Shown piece after piece: positions 19,440 to 30,741 of a stretch of DNA of 57,515 nt. The translations under genes were made by a program, and so were the position numbers. Within the stretch, counting starts at the first letter, position 1. The number at the start of each line of letters is the position of its first letter. Source of the stretch: Chara braunii. Its lineage: Eukaryota; Streptophyta; Charophyceae; Charales; Characeae. Below the pieces are notes generated by a model. That model saw nothing but the letters and a program-made list of their open reading frames with translations. It made no database searches and was not told the DNA's origin. The DNA is taken from NCBI GenBank assembly GCA_003427395.1, contig BFEA01000001.1, positions 8,975,336-9,032,850 of the forward strand, given 5' to 3'.

Positions 19440-21550
19440 TTCATAATTGTCCGCGATGGTTTTCGAAGAGGACGCCATGAAATGTGGTGCCCGTATCCGT
19501 TGCCCTCCGTGCAACAGCCGCTGCATGGCAGAAAGTGACGTGAGCGGCGCCGACCGAGGCTGCAATCATGCATGTCCAGCATGACATCTCGTGTCTCCGA
19601 TCCATCCAAAGTCGCCGCCTGCACAAGCATTTTCTTTCTCATCCCAGACAAAGTCGTCTGTTTCCCTAGACACCTGATGAAAGAAACTCTTCTTTCCGTC
19701 AATACTCTGCATACGGACCGATGATCAGCACCCGCACATAATGCATAGCACATCCCGATTGCAAAATCGTCGGGTCATTTTCTCGTGACGACGAAGGCTC
19801 GTGATCACCCCCGGCGACGGCGACGATGGTTTTCGGATTGGATGCCATGAAATGTGGTGCCATGTCCGTAGCCCTCTGTGCAACAGTCGCTGGCCGACGC
19901 TGCAATCTGCCTTGTCCGACATGTCATCTTGTGTCTCGGATCCATCCAAAGTTTCATGCCGCTCGAGCTTGTTCCTTCTCGTCACGGAATGATCAGCACC
20001 TGTACAGAACACAAAAACACTTCCCGATTGGAACATCGTGGGGTCATTGCGTTGTCGACTCCCACATGATGATTACAGTGAACAGCGGCATGATGGCAGG
20101 TCCGCCTCTCCGATGTGGGTCTAACGGTGGATTGCGTCAAATCTGCTCTCAAAGATCCACACCGCAGAGGGGGGCCAGCAATCGACCACTGCTTGCTTGT
20201 GAAACATCATGTGATGTGTCGATACAACCGACATTCAGAACTGATCGGTGAGCATTTGGTGCTACGCAAATAGGTTTGTCATGCGGCCACGATATTCCCC
20301 CGCGATTGCTCATTTTGGGGTTCTCGCATCATGGATTCCCTCATGATGACTACAGTAAACAGCGGCAGGGTAGAAGGTCCCCTTCTCCGATATGGATCTC
20401 ACGGTGGAGTACGAAACTCTGCTATCAAAGATCTAGAGTGGGAAAGGGGGGCAGCTATCAACCACTGCTTAATCGTAAGGCATCATACGATCTGTCCATT
20501 AGATCGGCATTCAAAACTGTTTGGTGAGCATTTGGTGCTACGCCAACAATTTTCGAACACGACCGCGAGGTTCCCTAAGGGTGCTTTTGCCACTGGACAG
20601 CACAGATCGCCGATTGTTTGGCACTGTGGGAAGGTTGTCAATTTCTTACGACGCGGAAGACTCGTGATCGCTTCCGTCGTCTGTATGCGTGCTTATGGTG
20701 CTTGGCATCCAAAGTTGCAGGCCGCTCAACCTTGTTCCTTCTCGTCACCGAATAAGTCGTCTGTTTCCCTTGTCCCATGCTAGAAGAATCTCCTCTTTCC
20801 CTCAATACTCTTCATACGCGCCGATGATCAGCACCTGCACAGAACACAAAAACACTTCCTGATTGGAACATCGTGGGGTCATTGCGTTGTCGGCTCCCAC
20901 ATGGTGATTACAGTGAACAGCGTTATGATGGCAGGTCCGCCTCTCCGATGTGGGTCTAACGGTGGATTGCGTCAAATCTGCTCTCAAAGATCCACACCGG
21001 AGAGGGGGGCCAGCAATCGACCACTGCTTGCTTGTAAAACATCATATGATGTGTCAATACAACCGACATCCAGAACTGGTCGGTGAGCATCTGGTGCTAC
21101 GCCAAAACGTTCGTCATGCGGCCACGATATTCCCCCGCGATTGCTCATTTTGGGGTTCTCGCATCATAGACTCCCTTATGATGACTACAGTTAACAGCGG
21201 CAGGGTAGCAGGTCCCCTTCTCCGATATGGATCTCACGGTGGAGTGCGAAACTCTGCTCTCAAAGATCCTGACAGGGAAAGGGGGCCAGCTATCAACCAC
21301 TGCTTGATCGTAAGACATCATATGATCTGTCCATTACATCGGCATTCAAAATTGTTTGGTGAGCATCTGGTGCTACGCCAACAATTTCCGAACACGACCG
21401 CGAGGTTCCCGAAGAGTGCGTTTGCCACCCCACAGCACAGACCATCGACTGTTTGGCACTGCGGGAAGGTTGTTAATTTCTTACAACGCGGAAGACTCGT
21501 GATCGCTTCCGTCGTCTGTATGCATGTTGATGGTGCTTGGCATTGCATAC
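19440..21550. repeat. Tandem array with nested ABAB structure
   Basis: 19991-20710 is repeated at 20826-21545 (offset 835 bp). Each unit holds two related half-units about 275 bp apart: GTGAACAGCGGCATGATGGC then GTAAACAGCGGCAGGGTAGA. An older partial unit precedes at about 19600-19780 (AGTCGTCTGTTTCCCTAGAC). A 211-codon frame (20950-21585) crosses two half-units and reads GEHLVLRQ twice with about 90 residues per repeat; neighbouring copies are frameshifted. It may be a decayed repeat-containing protein gene or simply non-coding. Confidence 0.8.
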
Positions 21551-21606
21551 TTGACGCACTGGTGGTGTGCGCTGCATTTGTCTAAATCTCACGAGATTTA
21601 AGTGTC

Positions 21607-21838
21607 TCGGATGCATCCGACTTAAGAACCTGCGACGATGCGAACTTGCCAATATTTACTTGCGTCATTGTGTCGGAGTCATCAGACTCTAAAATCAGTT
21701 ACATATTTGCGCACCCGCCATTTCTACAACATGTCTAATCGGTATCGGGCAAGGCTTGTAGTCCGGTTCAAGGCTGCTTGTGCACGTCTAATGTCAAGTC
21801 CGATATTTGCCTGCGTCGTTGCGTCGGATTCATCCGAC
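21607..21838. repeat. Palindromes in a short duplicated segment
   Basis: Intact copies at 21607-21620 and 21825-21838, with a decayed one at about 21674 (GTCGGAGTCATCAGACT). Each lies in a related block containing GTTACATA and TTGCG(C/T)(A/G)CCCGCCATTTCT, giving a period of about 150 bp. Confidence 0.75.
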
Positions 21839-21939
21839 TATAAAATATGTTACATACTTGCGTGCCCGCCATTTCTGCACCATTCATGTAAAATCAGTAC
21901 GGGTCAAGGCTTGTCGTCCGGTTCAAGGTTGGCTATGCA

Positions 21940-24900
21940 TTGTTTTTTTGTTTCGTTGCGCTGCCCTCTATAATGCTCGCAGGGATTGGTGTGATTTGGG
22001 TCAACGCCTGTTGTTCTGCTCGCAGGGAAAAGTCGAACGCTTCTCAACACATGCTTCACTGGTGTGACACGACGACGGTCGATCAAGACTTCCCTCCCAC
22101 GCCAGCTTGCCTTCCGATACGTTTTCGGCAGGAATTGGCTGGGAAGGGATTGGTTATGGGCGTTGGAGTTCCGAGCAGTGCCGATAGTACTTATTCTCGA
22201 CTCGAGCCATGTGCTTCCTCTGGAAAACGGTCACGTGACTCAAACACTCAGCATCGATCGAAGAGAACACAGTTGTCCACCTCCACTGCGCATTCGTACA
22301 TTTGTTGTGACGTTCTCGAAGACCACATAAACACTGGAAGCGGGGGCCAGTTTCTTCGTGTCGATTGTACATCCCGAGTCTCTTCAGCATGTTCTGAAAT
22401 GACCGACGCTGGGATGTCGAGCTCCATACCCGAGGGGAATCTCGGTGACTGTAGTTATAGTGGGACGGAGTACGTGTATAATGCGAACAACTGCACTACT
22501 GGAGGTTCATCCTTGGGAGTTGCCGATGGGGGTGATAGGGTTTCCTCGTCTACCCCTCCGCAGTGCCAGGAGAGTCAAGGACTGTCCACGGATGAAATCA
22601 CTGAGTACTGCTATACACGAGATAGTCAGAGCTCGCGCTGTCTCTCCGAAGAGGACCGCCACATACGGTATATTTTGTCGGCACCTATGCCCGGTGAAAG
22701 AAGACCCTATTCTATGGCAAAGAACCGGCCAAAAAGACACAGCATCGCCGAGCTATGGGCCAACTCAGGATGCAGTCATTTCAGGCAGTGCGAGGGATGC
22801 TCTGTTGTAGGCGGATGTGTTGCGCTGGACTGACAGCCGAAGATGTCAGGCCGGTGCGGGAGGCATTCTACTCCAAAAGTTTCACGGAAAGGACGAAGTG
22901 GTGGTTGCAAACCATACATGACTTCAAGGTTATGGAAGGTGGTGTTGAGCGAGTTAGGCCAGTAGTTTGCAAACGGAAGATGTGCGTGCAGGCATACTGT
23001 AACATTCTCGACATTTCTCGTAACACCTCCTATGTCTACAAAAGGATGTACAATAACAGTGTTGTCGTTAGGGAGCATGGGCACTCGGGCTTGTCTAAAC
23101 CATCCAAAAAAGTCGTCACGATGCTTGCATTGTTGAAACGATTCATCAACGACCACGCCGATAGTATGCCGAATGACATGGTCTGGAAAAACGGAGTTTG
23201 TCGTCCTCGCCGTAGGATTCCTGCGGCATTCACAAAACGAGCAATTTACGAATCATTGCGCTCTGATCTTCTGATGTGTCACTCGGAAGTTGTGTCGGAG
23301 TCGACTTTCTACGCTATGTCGAGTAAGCACTTCTGGCACGTGAGTCTAGCTATGTCCAACACATTCACGAAGTGCGCAAAATGTATATTCTACAAGTAGT
23401 GCATCGCTAAGTCGAAGTACGAGAGGGACCGTAAGAAATCCAAAGATAGGATGCGGAAACATCAAGAGTTGCAAGTCAACCACAAGATTGCGGCAAAATG
23501 GATTTCATATTGCGGCAGTCCGAGTGTCTGTGCATCATTATCGACGGCATGGATCAAAAGAAAACTACCATACCGCATATAGGACAGGCTAACTACTCGA
23601 AGGACTTGCACCACGAAAGGATGATGAGGACTGGTCTCACGACCGTTCTGGTCCATGGCCGGGATCTGTCTATATATGTTTATACATATTTTCCTTACTA
23701 CACACACGGCCCCAACAGTACGGCGACGTGTTTAATGCGGACTCTTACGGAGATCCAATCCAGTGGGAAACCTCTACCGCCGTTTCTTCGTATTCAAGTT
23801 GACAACTGCTTCAAAGAAAACAATAATAGATTCATCTGCGCATTGGCAGCACTTCTTGTGAAGTTCGGGATTTTCAAGGAAATAGAAATTAGTTTTATGA
23901 TAGTTGGACACATGCACACAGAGGTCGATGCCACGTTTAGTGTTTTCTTCAAGAAACTAAAGGACAATGATGCCTACACAATGGATGAGTTGTTCCTTTT
24001 GCTAGAGCGGTCTCATAAGACTCCTCCGCGGTGTATTTTTCTTGATAGGATAGCAGACTGGAGAGGTCTTATTTACTCGCATGTTTCAAAGCGCATGACA
24101 GGGATTCCGAAGCCTCATTTGCTAAAATTCTACATGATAGGTGATAATCCCATCATGTCCTATAAAGAGTATTGCACAGACTCTAAGTGGTTACCTGAGG
24201 ATGGTCCTCTTTACTGGTTCAAACAAACAGACAACGGTGGTTACGCTGGTCCGCAGCAACCTTTCAATCCTTTGCCAGTCCAACCGGCGTTCCTCGACGA
24301 TTACAAAAATGGTTTTGGAGGGAGTGAAGAGGTTTTTGGAAGTCTATGAAAAAAAAAGAGCAACTTTGATGACTTTCCGAGACGAAGAGGTGACTAGAAT
24401 AGATACGGCTTTTCGGTTTTGGGAAGATCACGTCAAACACGAGGGGGACATTATCGACAACGGGGTGCCTTCGACACCCATCACCGAATTCTGGCCAAAG
24501 GTCACCCATGTCGTTGAAGACAGGAGTCCTTGCTCTGATTCGGATGCATCCGAATTATAGAGAGAACCTCTGTTCGTGGGTCTTCAGAGGGACAAGCCTA
24601 AATCCAGCTTTGATCCTTTCGAAGATGTGCATGTCGACAGTTTTGTCATTATGCAACCATCAGGCGAGGACATGCATCAAGGAGTGCCTTTTTGGGTTGG
24701 CCAGGTTCGCAGTGAAGTTGACAAGAACGAAGATTCGCCAACTTACAACCAATTCAAAGTGGAGTACAGGGTTCCAATCGGAAAAGCGAGCACACTAAGA
24801 GAATTGTATGCCGACGCCTGGGGAAAAAAATGGAAAAAAACTCCAGGGCACGAGGAAGAGTATCAACATGTCACAACCGTTGCGTTTTCTTGGATGAGAC

Positions 24901-25070
24901 AAACGAGGACGAATGTCTGCGAGTCCTCCAAAAAGTTTATGACCGGTCTTGTGATTCCTCTGAAAGTAAGAAAAAATGCAACTCCCGCCCTAGAAAACGG
25001 CGTTAGCGCTCAAACACAAAGCGTTTCCAGAGAAGGGAGTGGACAGGAGGTTACCTCATCGAGAGTGTGA
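21940..25070 (+). pseudogene. Decayed transposase-like gene (IIDGMDQ / GHxHxxVD family)
   Basis: The N-terminal part (21940-22833) is Ser/Thr/Cys-rich, ending in a Cys cluster. The frame then shifts into LTAEDVRPVREAFYSKS (from about 22828), a DNA-binding-like helical region (CNILDISRNTSYVYKRMYNN), and a Cys pair CAKCIFYK before a TAG (23397-23399). After a frameshift near 23490 comes the core: CIIIDGMDQKKTTIPH, LRIQVDNCFKENNNRF and IVGHMHTEVDATFSVFFKKL, the RNase H-like acidic signature of the large plant/protist family often labelled DUF7869 (family name from memory). Another frameshift lies near 24310. The tail (to 25070) has a BAH-like FVIMQP..VPFWVGQV segment and is separated from the core only by a palindrome copy with a TAG (24540-24560). 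Two stops and at least three frame changes make it inactive unless spliced. Confidence 0.65.
24540..24553. repeat. Palindrome inside the transposase frame
   Basis: TCGGATGCATCCGA lies in frame and reads SDASE, followed at once by Leu and a TAG; the transposase frame resumes immediately after. See the findings. Confidence 0.9.
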
Positions 25071-25348
25071 TGGTTGTCGTCTTTTCGTGAGGAGAACGTA
25101 TTGCCATGCTGGCCTGTGCACACCACGCTTGACTCAATGGAATACATCACTTAATGATTTGTGCTGTCTTGGTTACGCGCTTCAAATCAACAAGAGTTCT
25201 TCATCAATTTTCAACATTGAGCGTGGGGGCGTTTTGGTCGTCGTAGCATGACCTCGTGCTTTCGATCCTGACCTTGATGAAACGCTTTTATTGTGACTTT
25301 TGTCTTTTGCAGTCTCCAGACTTTCCTTTTTCGACGTACTTCGAAAAC

Positions 25349-25762
25349 ATGGCTGAGAATTCGGGCTTCATTGAAATAAAAGTGCCTGAACGACTGACCA
25401 TCGTCACAAAGGGAGGAGCATTTTCTTTTCAATATGAAAGAATCTTCAGGATCGTGGCGGGTGGACGGACAATGTTCGTCATCATGGTGAGGTTTACTGA
25501 TGTGAACATTTTTGACATGCGAATATATGAGCGTCGGGGAGAAAATTGGATGCGAGGAGATTTTACAAGAGCTTATCTAAAAGCTTCAGAAGTTTTTTTC
25601 GCCTTGAGACGTGCTGTGCTCGGAGCAGGGGGTGACATTGAGGGTTTCTCGTTTGCCATTACGGAGTTTGAAGGTCTGCCTCAACCTCCAATCCCGACTT
25701 GCATGGTGGACAGTTCGACATGGGAACCGATAGTGAACGCTCTGCGAAGAGGCTTCTTCTGA
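25349..25762 (+). CDS. Small ORF of unknown function downstream of the transposase
   Basis: 138 residues from ATG at 25349 (an upstream in-frame Met at 25256 is also possible). It begins MAENSGFIEIKVPERLTIVT and continues with a beta-rich segment (FQYERIFRIVAGG, MFVIMVRFTDVNIFDMRIYE), then a helix (AYLKASEVFFALRRAV) and ends ALRRGFF. It looks like a compact globular domain but I do not recognise it. A C-terminal duplicate lies at 26086-26298. It is on the same strand as the transposase 280 bp upstream, so it could be a second ORF of that element. Confidence 0.5.
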   Translation: MAENSGFIEIKVPERLTIVTKGGAFSFQYERIFRIVAGGRTMFVIMVRFTDVNIFDMRIYERRGENWMRGDFTRAYLKASEVFFALRRAVLGAGGDIEGFSFAITEFEGLPQPPIPTCMVDSSTWEPIVNALRRGFF

Positions 25763-26085
25763 AGACTTTAACTTTTTAAGAGTTTTTGTGACCAGTCTTA
25801 CGTTTCTAGTATTTTGTGTCATTATGTCGGATTTGTGAACATTTTCGTAGTACAGTCATTTTCGGATTATTTTTAATTTTCACCAGTTTGAGAGACGAGT
25901 CTCGACACTTCCCAAGTTTTGTGGTCGAATGTCAGATGAGTTGAAATTTGTACACTGTAAAGTATTAACGAAAACCACGAGTGCCGACCCTGGCTCATGG
26001 TCGGTTGTGGTTCGGATGCATCTGACCCAGAGAAAAAGGATACTGTTACGACAACCAAACACAAGAGCGTCAAGGGGGAAACTAA

Positions 26086-26298
26086 ATGCTGGAAGATTTT
26101 ACAGCAGCTTATCTGCAAGCTGCAGATGTTCTTGTGTCCTTGAGACGTGCTGTTGTCATGGCTGGGGGAGACGTTCAAGTTTTCTCGGTTTCTATTACGA
26201 GTTTCGAAGGTCTGCCTCAATCTCCTATCTCGGCTTGCATTGTGGACGGTTCAACATGGGAACCGCTAGTGAACGCTTTGCGAAGAGGCTTCTTTTGA
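26086..26298 (+). pseudogene. Partial duplicate of the 25349-25762 ORF
   Basis: 70 codons matching the C-terminal half of the upstream ORF: LEDFTAAYLQAADVLVSLRR and STWEPLVNALRRGFF correspond to RGDFTRAYLKASEVFFALRR and STWEPIVNALRRGFF. The N-terminal half is absent. A decayed palindrome at 26012-26025 (one CpG changed to TpG) precedes it. Confidence 0.7.
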
Positions 26299-26299
26299 A

Positions 26300-26838
26300 A
26301 ATTTCAAGTTCGGGACAATTTGGTAACGAGTCTTACGTTTTTAGAGTTCAGTCAGGATGTCGGATTTGTGAATGTTTTCATAGTGTGAGCTTTTTCATAG
26401 ATAAATATCGACATTTTTAAATTTTTGTGTTAGGATATCCGATTAGTTAAAATTTTCACGGAAACTTTTTGGTTAATTGTGGACGGTTTAACATAGCCTT
26501 GCCAACTCTTTGGTTAATCGAAACTTTTGAGGTAACCGTTACGAATTCACAATATTGGGACCAAATAATTGTTATCAGTTTTTACGACGTACTTCTTATT
26601 TGTCTCGACAATGGTTGTGTGCCTGCTTATGTAGGCTGGGTGTCCCGCTTTGTTTTTAATTTGTCTTCGCTTTTCAATCTAGTTCTCATGAGTTGTCAAT
26701 TGTCTTCAAAATCCAGTGAGATCTTTCAAAATAATTATAAGGTCCTTGGTCACTTCANCATCTGATAATNTGTACACAGTTTGATTCGGATGTATCCTAC
26801 GCATTCGTTTGAGCCTTCTCCAATGCGCAATCCTCAGA
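26300..26838. other. AT-rich DNA, no recognised gene
   Basis: Composition changes from balanced to AT-rich here. A 98-codon frame (26469-26765) runs into ambiguous bases at 26758 and 26770 and resembles nothing known. A decayed palindrome lies at 26786-26799. Confidence 0.4.
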
Positions 26839-27160
26839 TGATAACGTCTCTACATAATATGCTCCCCACCACTTCACTCCGTACGATGCCCGTTTGTTTT
26901 GAGAAATGTTTGGTAAAGTGATAATGTACATGCATCCGCCATTTAGTTGAAATTTAAGACTGATGGTTACTAGAGTTCTTAAGGGGTTCCCGATGGTGCA
27001 CTTTTATTTGTTAACATACATCATTTGATCTCGGCGAGGACAGTGGTGGAGTGGTGGGCAGCATTGGGTAGGGATGTTACAAGTTCATGGTTGCGATGTC
27101 GAACCCAGCAAGCGGCAAATGATAACATCTCTACATAATGTTGCCCACCACTTCACTCCG
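26839..27160. repeat. Inverted and direct repeat pair (MITE-like)
   Basis: GTGGTGGAGTGGTGGGCAGC (27043 onward, to about 27079) is mirrored by TAACATCTCTACATAATGTT..CACCACTTCACTCC (27123-27159). The second arm is also directly repeated at 26839-26880. Arms are about 38 bp with several mismatches. Confidence 0.65.
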
Positions 27161-27362
27161 TCCGACGCCCTTTTGTTTTAAGAAATATATGGTATGCTAT
27201 AATTGTTCTTGGAATGATAACATATTGGTTAATTTTCCCTCGGAGGGTGATCCGAGCTATGATCATAAGTTCAACCTTTTGATTGAGTGAAGGATATTTA
27301 ATGAATGACGCACGGTTGATAACATAACGGATTTTCTCCATCCGAATAATGAAATATTTGAT

Positions 27363-27632
27363 TCGGATATATCCAAGTTTTACTATAAAACTTGTCAACT
27401 TTTATATTATGGATATCGAAATATGTGATTCAGATGTATCCTACTTATCGTGCTTGTATTCAATTAAACTTCAAAAAATGAGCTATTCTTGTCACTCCCA
27501 TGCACCCTTTAAAGCCTCAACGAAGACCTTTTTCGGGTCACTCATATGCGTCCCTCACAAGGGGAAACCTTCGATATGCTACGTTCATACTGACTGTCTG
27601 AATGTGTATAAGTTTACTAAGGATGTATCCGA
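27363..27632. repeat. Last, decayed palindromes
   Basis: TCGGATATATCCAA (27363-27376), TCAGATGTATCCTA (27430-27443) and AAGGATGTATCCGA (27619-27632) are damaged members of the family. I saw no further members from here to the end of the window. Confidence 0.6.
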
Positions 27633-27703
27633 CTTCAGTAATTGAACTTTTCATCTTGAAACAAATTAAATGTGTTGAGGATTTATCCGTTGAACAGGGA
27701 CTC

Positions 27704-29669
27704 TTATCGTTGTGTATTAATGTATAATGAGCATCTTCTTTCGTCAGCCATGTATACCTTTTGAGTTTCTCGAACGACAAAAGTACTATTTAGAAAATAA
27801 TGTATTATTTTAATGAATAACATGTTGTAAAAATTTAGCTCTTTTCTCTTGTCGTATTTCTTTATTGTAAAAATTTTGTTTTGCACGTCTGTGATTGTCA
27901 TGGTGGTGTTAAGGAAGTTGGCTTGTGTCCCGATATTCCTGCCGTTTACTGTTGCTTTTTCCTTTCTTTGTTCATTTATGAAAATTAGATGCAGTGGGTA
28001 AAGGTAATATTTGCTGCGTTTGCTTGTGATTTCTGGATTCAAGAATTCATGTATTCTATGGTTATTGATAATGTGGAAGTCATCAAAGTAACGGTAGACA
28101 TGTTGAAAGAGCTGTAGTAGATGTATGCTGTTTTTATGTTAAATTTTTCTCATGAAATTGAATTTTTATTTGAAAAAGTAGATATTGCACCATACAGGGG
28201 AGCAACTTACCCCAATTGGGATGTCGAGTATTTGCCTCCATATTTTGCCTCCGAGTGTTGTGAATGCATTGTTGATTAACCAGCTGTTAATGTCATTTAT
28301 GATTTTTGTATCGATGGTGAGATATCCGTTTGGTGGACAGGCATACCAATTGCATATGGGTGTCCATGTATCCTTATTTCGATATATCCTACATGCAAGT
28401 TTAACGTTATTCCCATAGGTATTTTTGGCCTGTTTGAACGTAATTTTTTAGAAGGATCTGATAGCAGCAGGAACCATCTTCAAAATTATCTGTCGGAATT
28501 GTTTCATAGCAGCGTGTAATGTCTTCAGAGAATACTGTTGTAGCATGCTGTTGGAGATTATATGTATAGTCCGAGGTTGAGTCAATTGGCCACCAGTACG
28601 GGACTTTAATCCCAGTTTCTTCTAAAGTTCTTTTGGTTAGCTGTCCTCATTGCTTTTTAACCATTTTAATTAGTGCATTTAGTATCACGGCCGTGAGGTC
28701 GGCAAGTGGGGTGGTTATGACGTCAACCGCATTGGTCAGCCAACGGAATAAGTTTTTATGCATTTTGTAGGTTGTAAATAGGTACAGTAAGGCTAATTTT
28801 CCGATAGGGATGTCTGGGAATTTAGCCCCTAGTTGCTCATTTAGCAGCGTTAATGTTGACAGTGAGTGTGGTTTGAAGTCCGGGCTGCTAAGCCTTTGCA
28901 GGGCAAGGAATCTTATTAGGTTAATGCAAGTTATGACTGGTGTATTCAGGGCCTTGTCTGCGCCAGAGATGTAGAAGTGGTTAGTCAGGAAGTTGATTTC
29001 ATGTTTTAGCGCGTGCTCGTGCAGACCTTCATTTTTGTGGGATTTGAAATTTTCGAGGCAGTTGGTTATTATTTTATTGAAGTCTTTTGTGGCCTCTATA
29101 TTTTGTTCGGGATCTAGTGTATTCCCGAAATTTTGTAGGCAGAGGGAGAATTATGCCCAGACCTGTAGTGCAGCATTCCGTGCTTCTTGGGTACTAGCTG
29201 TAGTAGGAGGGATGTGATTAAGACCTTTTTCCATTAGCGTACGAAGTTTGTTGTTGGTTGTCATGCTGAGATCCAGTGTTGTAACGTGCGGTGCTTCATG
29301 TTCGGGTAGACTGTCAGGCGGGAGTATGTTGGTGAAGTGTTTGAATCTAGCTTGTTGGCAGTAGCAGTTTTGTGGGAGTTGCTCAGTCCACTCTGTTAGA
29401 TCAAAATCTCAAAAAATGGTTGCGAGTTTGTATAGTGACTTCGAGATGTGGTCATTGTAGGTCCATGCAAATGTACATTTTTCGAGCAGTGGTAGGGCTT
29501 CAGGTTTATGTTTCTGGAGAATGTTTCTGAAAATGTTTTTAAATTTTAATCTATCCATTAGTTTATTTACGTAGTGGCCAGTGACCACATATTTGCTCTT
29601 GTCTTTCGTGCATCTCCATCCGAGTCTTTCGTCCTCCATAGTGAGCAACCGTGTTTCCTGCACATACAA
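27704..29669 (-). pseudogene. Decayed reverse transcriptase (Penelope-like or related)
   Basis: Read on the minus strand, coding-like fragments occur in the correct order with stops and frameshifts between them. First is an N-terminal block from 29669 (DERLGWRCTKDKSKYVVTGH). Then LNHIPPTT lies near 29210, and a motif A segment FSEDITRCYETIP near 28530 carries the first catalytic Asp. A motif B-like block RQILDIPIGVSCSPVWCNIY lies near 28240-28180. YRYFDD, with the catalytic Asp pair, is at about 28096-28079. YPLHLIF and KKYDKRKELNF follow in an open frame of 112 codons (27704-28042). The catalytic residues survive but the frame does not. It belongs to the PLE-like group with an RYFDD/RYIDD box. 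The unknown gene at 30742-35157 lies upstream on the same strand and might be its first ORF. Confidence 0.6.
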
Positions 29670-30741
29670 AACGGGTTCCGAGATTCATAGGTTTAGTTTG
29701 TAGCATCTTAATTTAAGAGGAGTGGGCCCGGTTGGTAGTAGTTGTTCCCATATGGTGATGATCATTGGAAGCATGCTGTTTATGAAGTGGAGTAAGTTGG
29801 AGGGAGACTGTTTTTTCGGCTACCTCAGACTTCTATATCAAGCTTGCAATTTATCTTTTTCGTTCTTTTTCTTTTCTTCGTTTTTGTGTTTTTTTTTTAA
29901 TTTTTATTCCCTCTTTTTTTTGTTTTCCTTTTCTCTTCTTGTCGAAGACACTTAAAGCAGTTTTTAGAGGTATGCCCCATCAGCTTCGAAGGTGGTTTGT
30001 TAATCCCTACTTACCATATGGTTACTTGTACGAGTCCTTCTTTTTAAAAAAAAACTGGCTAAGTAACCATTTTAGATTTTTCTGTGAGTTTCCGATCATT
30101 TCTCATTTTAATCTGAACAATTAGTTTTTGCGCGCATAACGTTACGTAGAGGTTGCTTGCTTTGATCTTTTTTTTTTTAAAAACGTTGCTGCAGCTGGGT
30201 AGACACAGTCATAGAGATGTTCAGTCTAAGTTTACTTATATGTATCCATATTTAAAGAGCATTCCATCAGTACGGTTAGAAATATCAGACTGATATGCTC
30301 AGGAGATCAAAGCAGAGTTTTTCCAACGACAAATTGCTCGTTGAAAAAAATTAATGAAATACTGTTATTGGGCCGGCAGCATCAGCCGGTTTGGCTTCAG
30401 AAAAAACCACTAGTAATAAAAAAATATTGGAAAAAATTGAGCTTACAAGCTTACAACTCCTGCCTGTCTCGAACCGACAAACAGAAGTTCGCTTGTTCTA
30501 TTGCTACATCTTTAAAGGTAATAAAAAAACAGGTACGTATGCCAAAGTAAGTACTATGGCGATCTATCGTCGAGTGATAGTTTCATGGTCTTAGTACTAG
30601 AGGCACAATGGTTTACATGAAATTGCTATCTAATGAATTTGACCCAATACTATCTCATTATCGAACTAAGCCAAATTAGTTCTTAGTGATGCTAGGTATG
30701 CCAAAGTGGTAGTCTGGGCTGAGTCTTCTGCATACACGCTT
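29670..30741. other. AT-rich spacer without a recognised gene
   Basis: It contains T-runs (29830-29940, 30160-30180) and short plus-strand frames of 60-70 codons with no family resemblance. It separates two minus-strand gene remnants. Confidence 0.45.
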
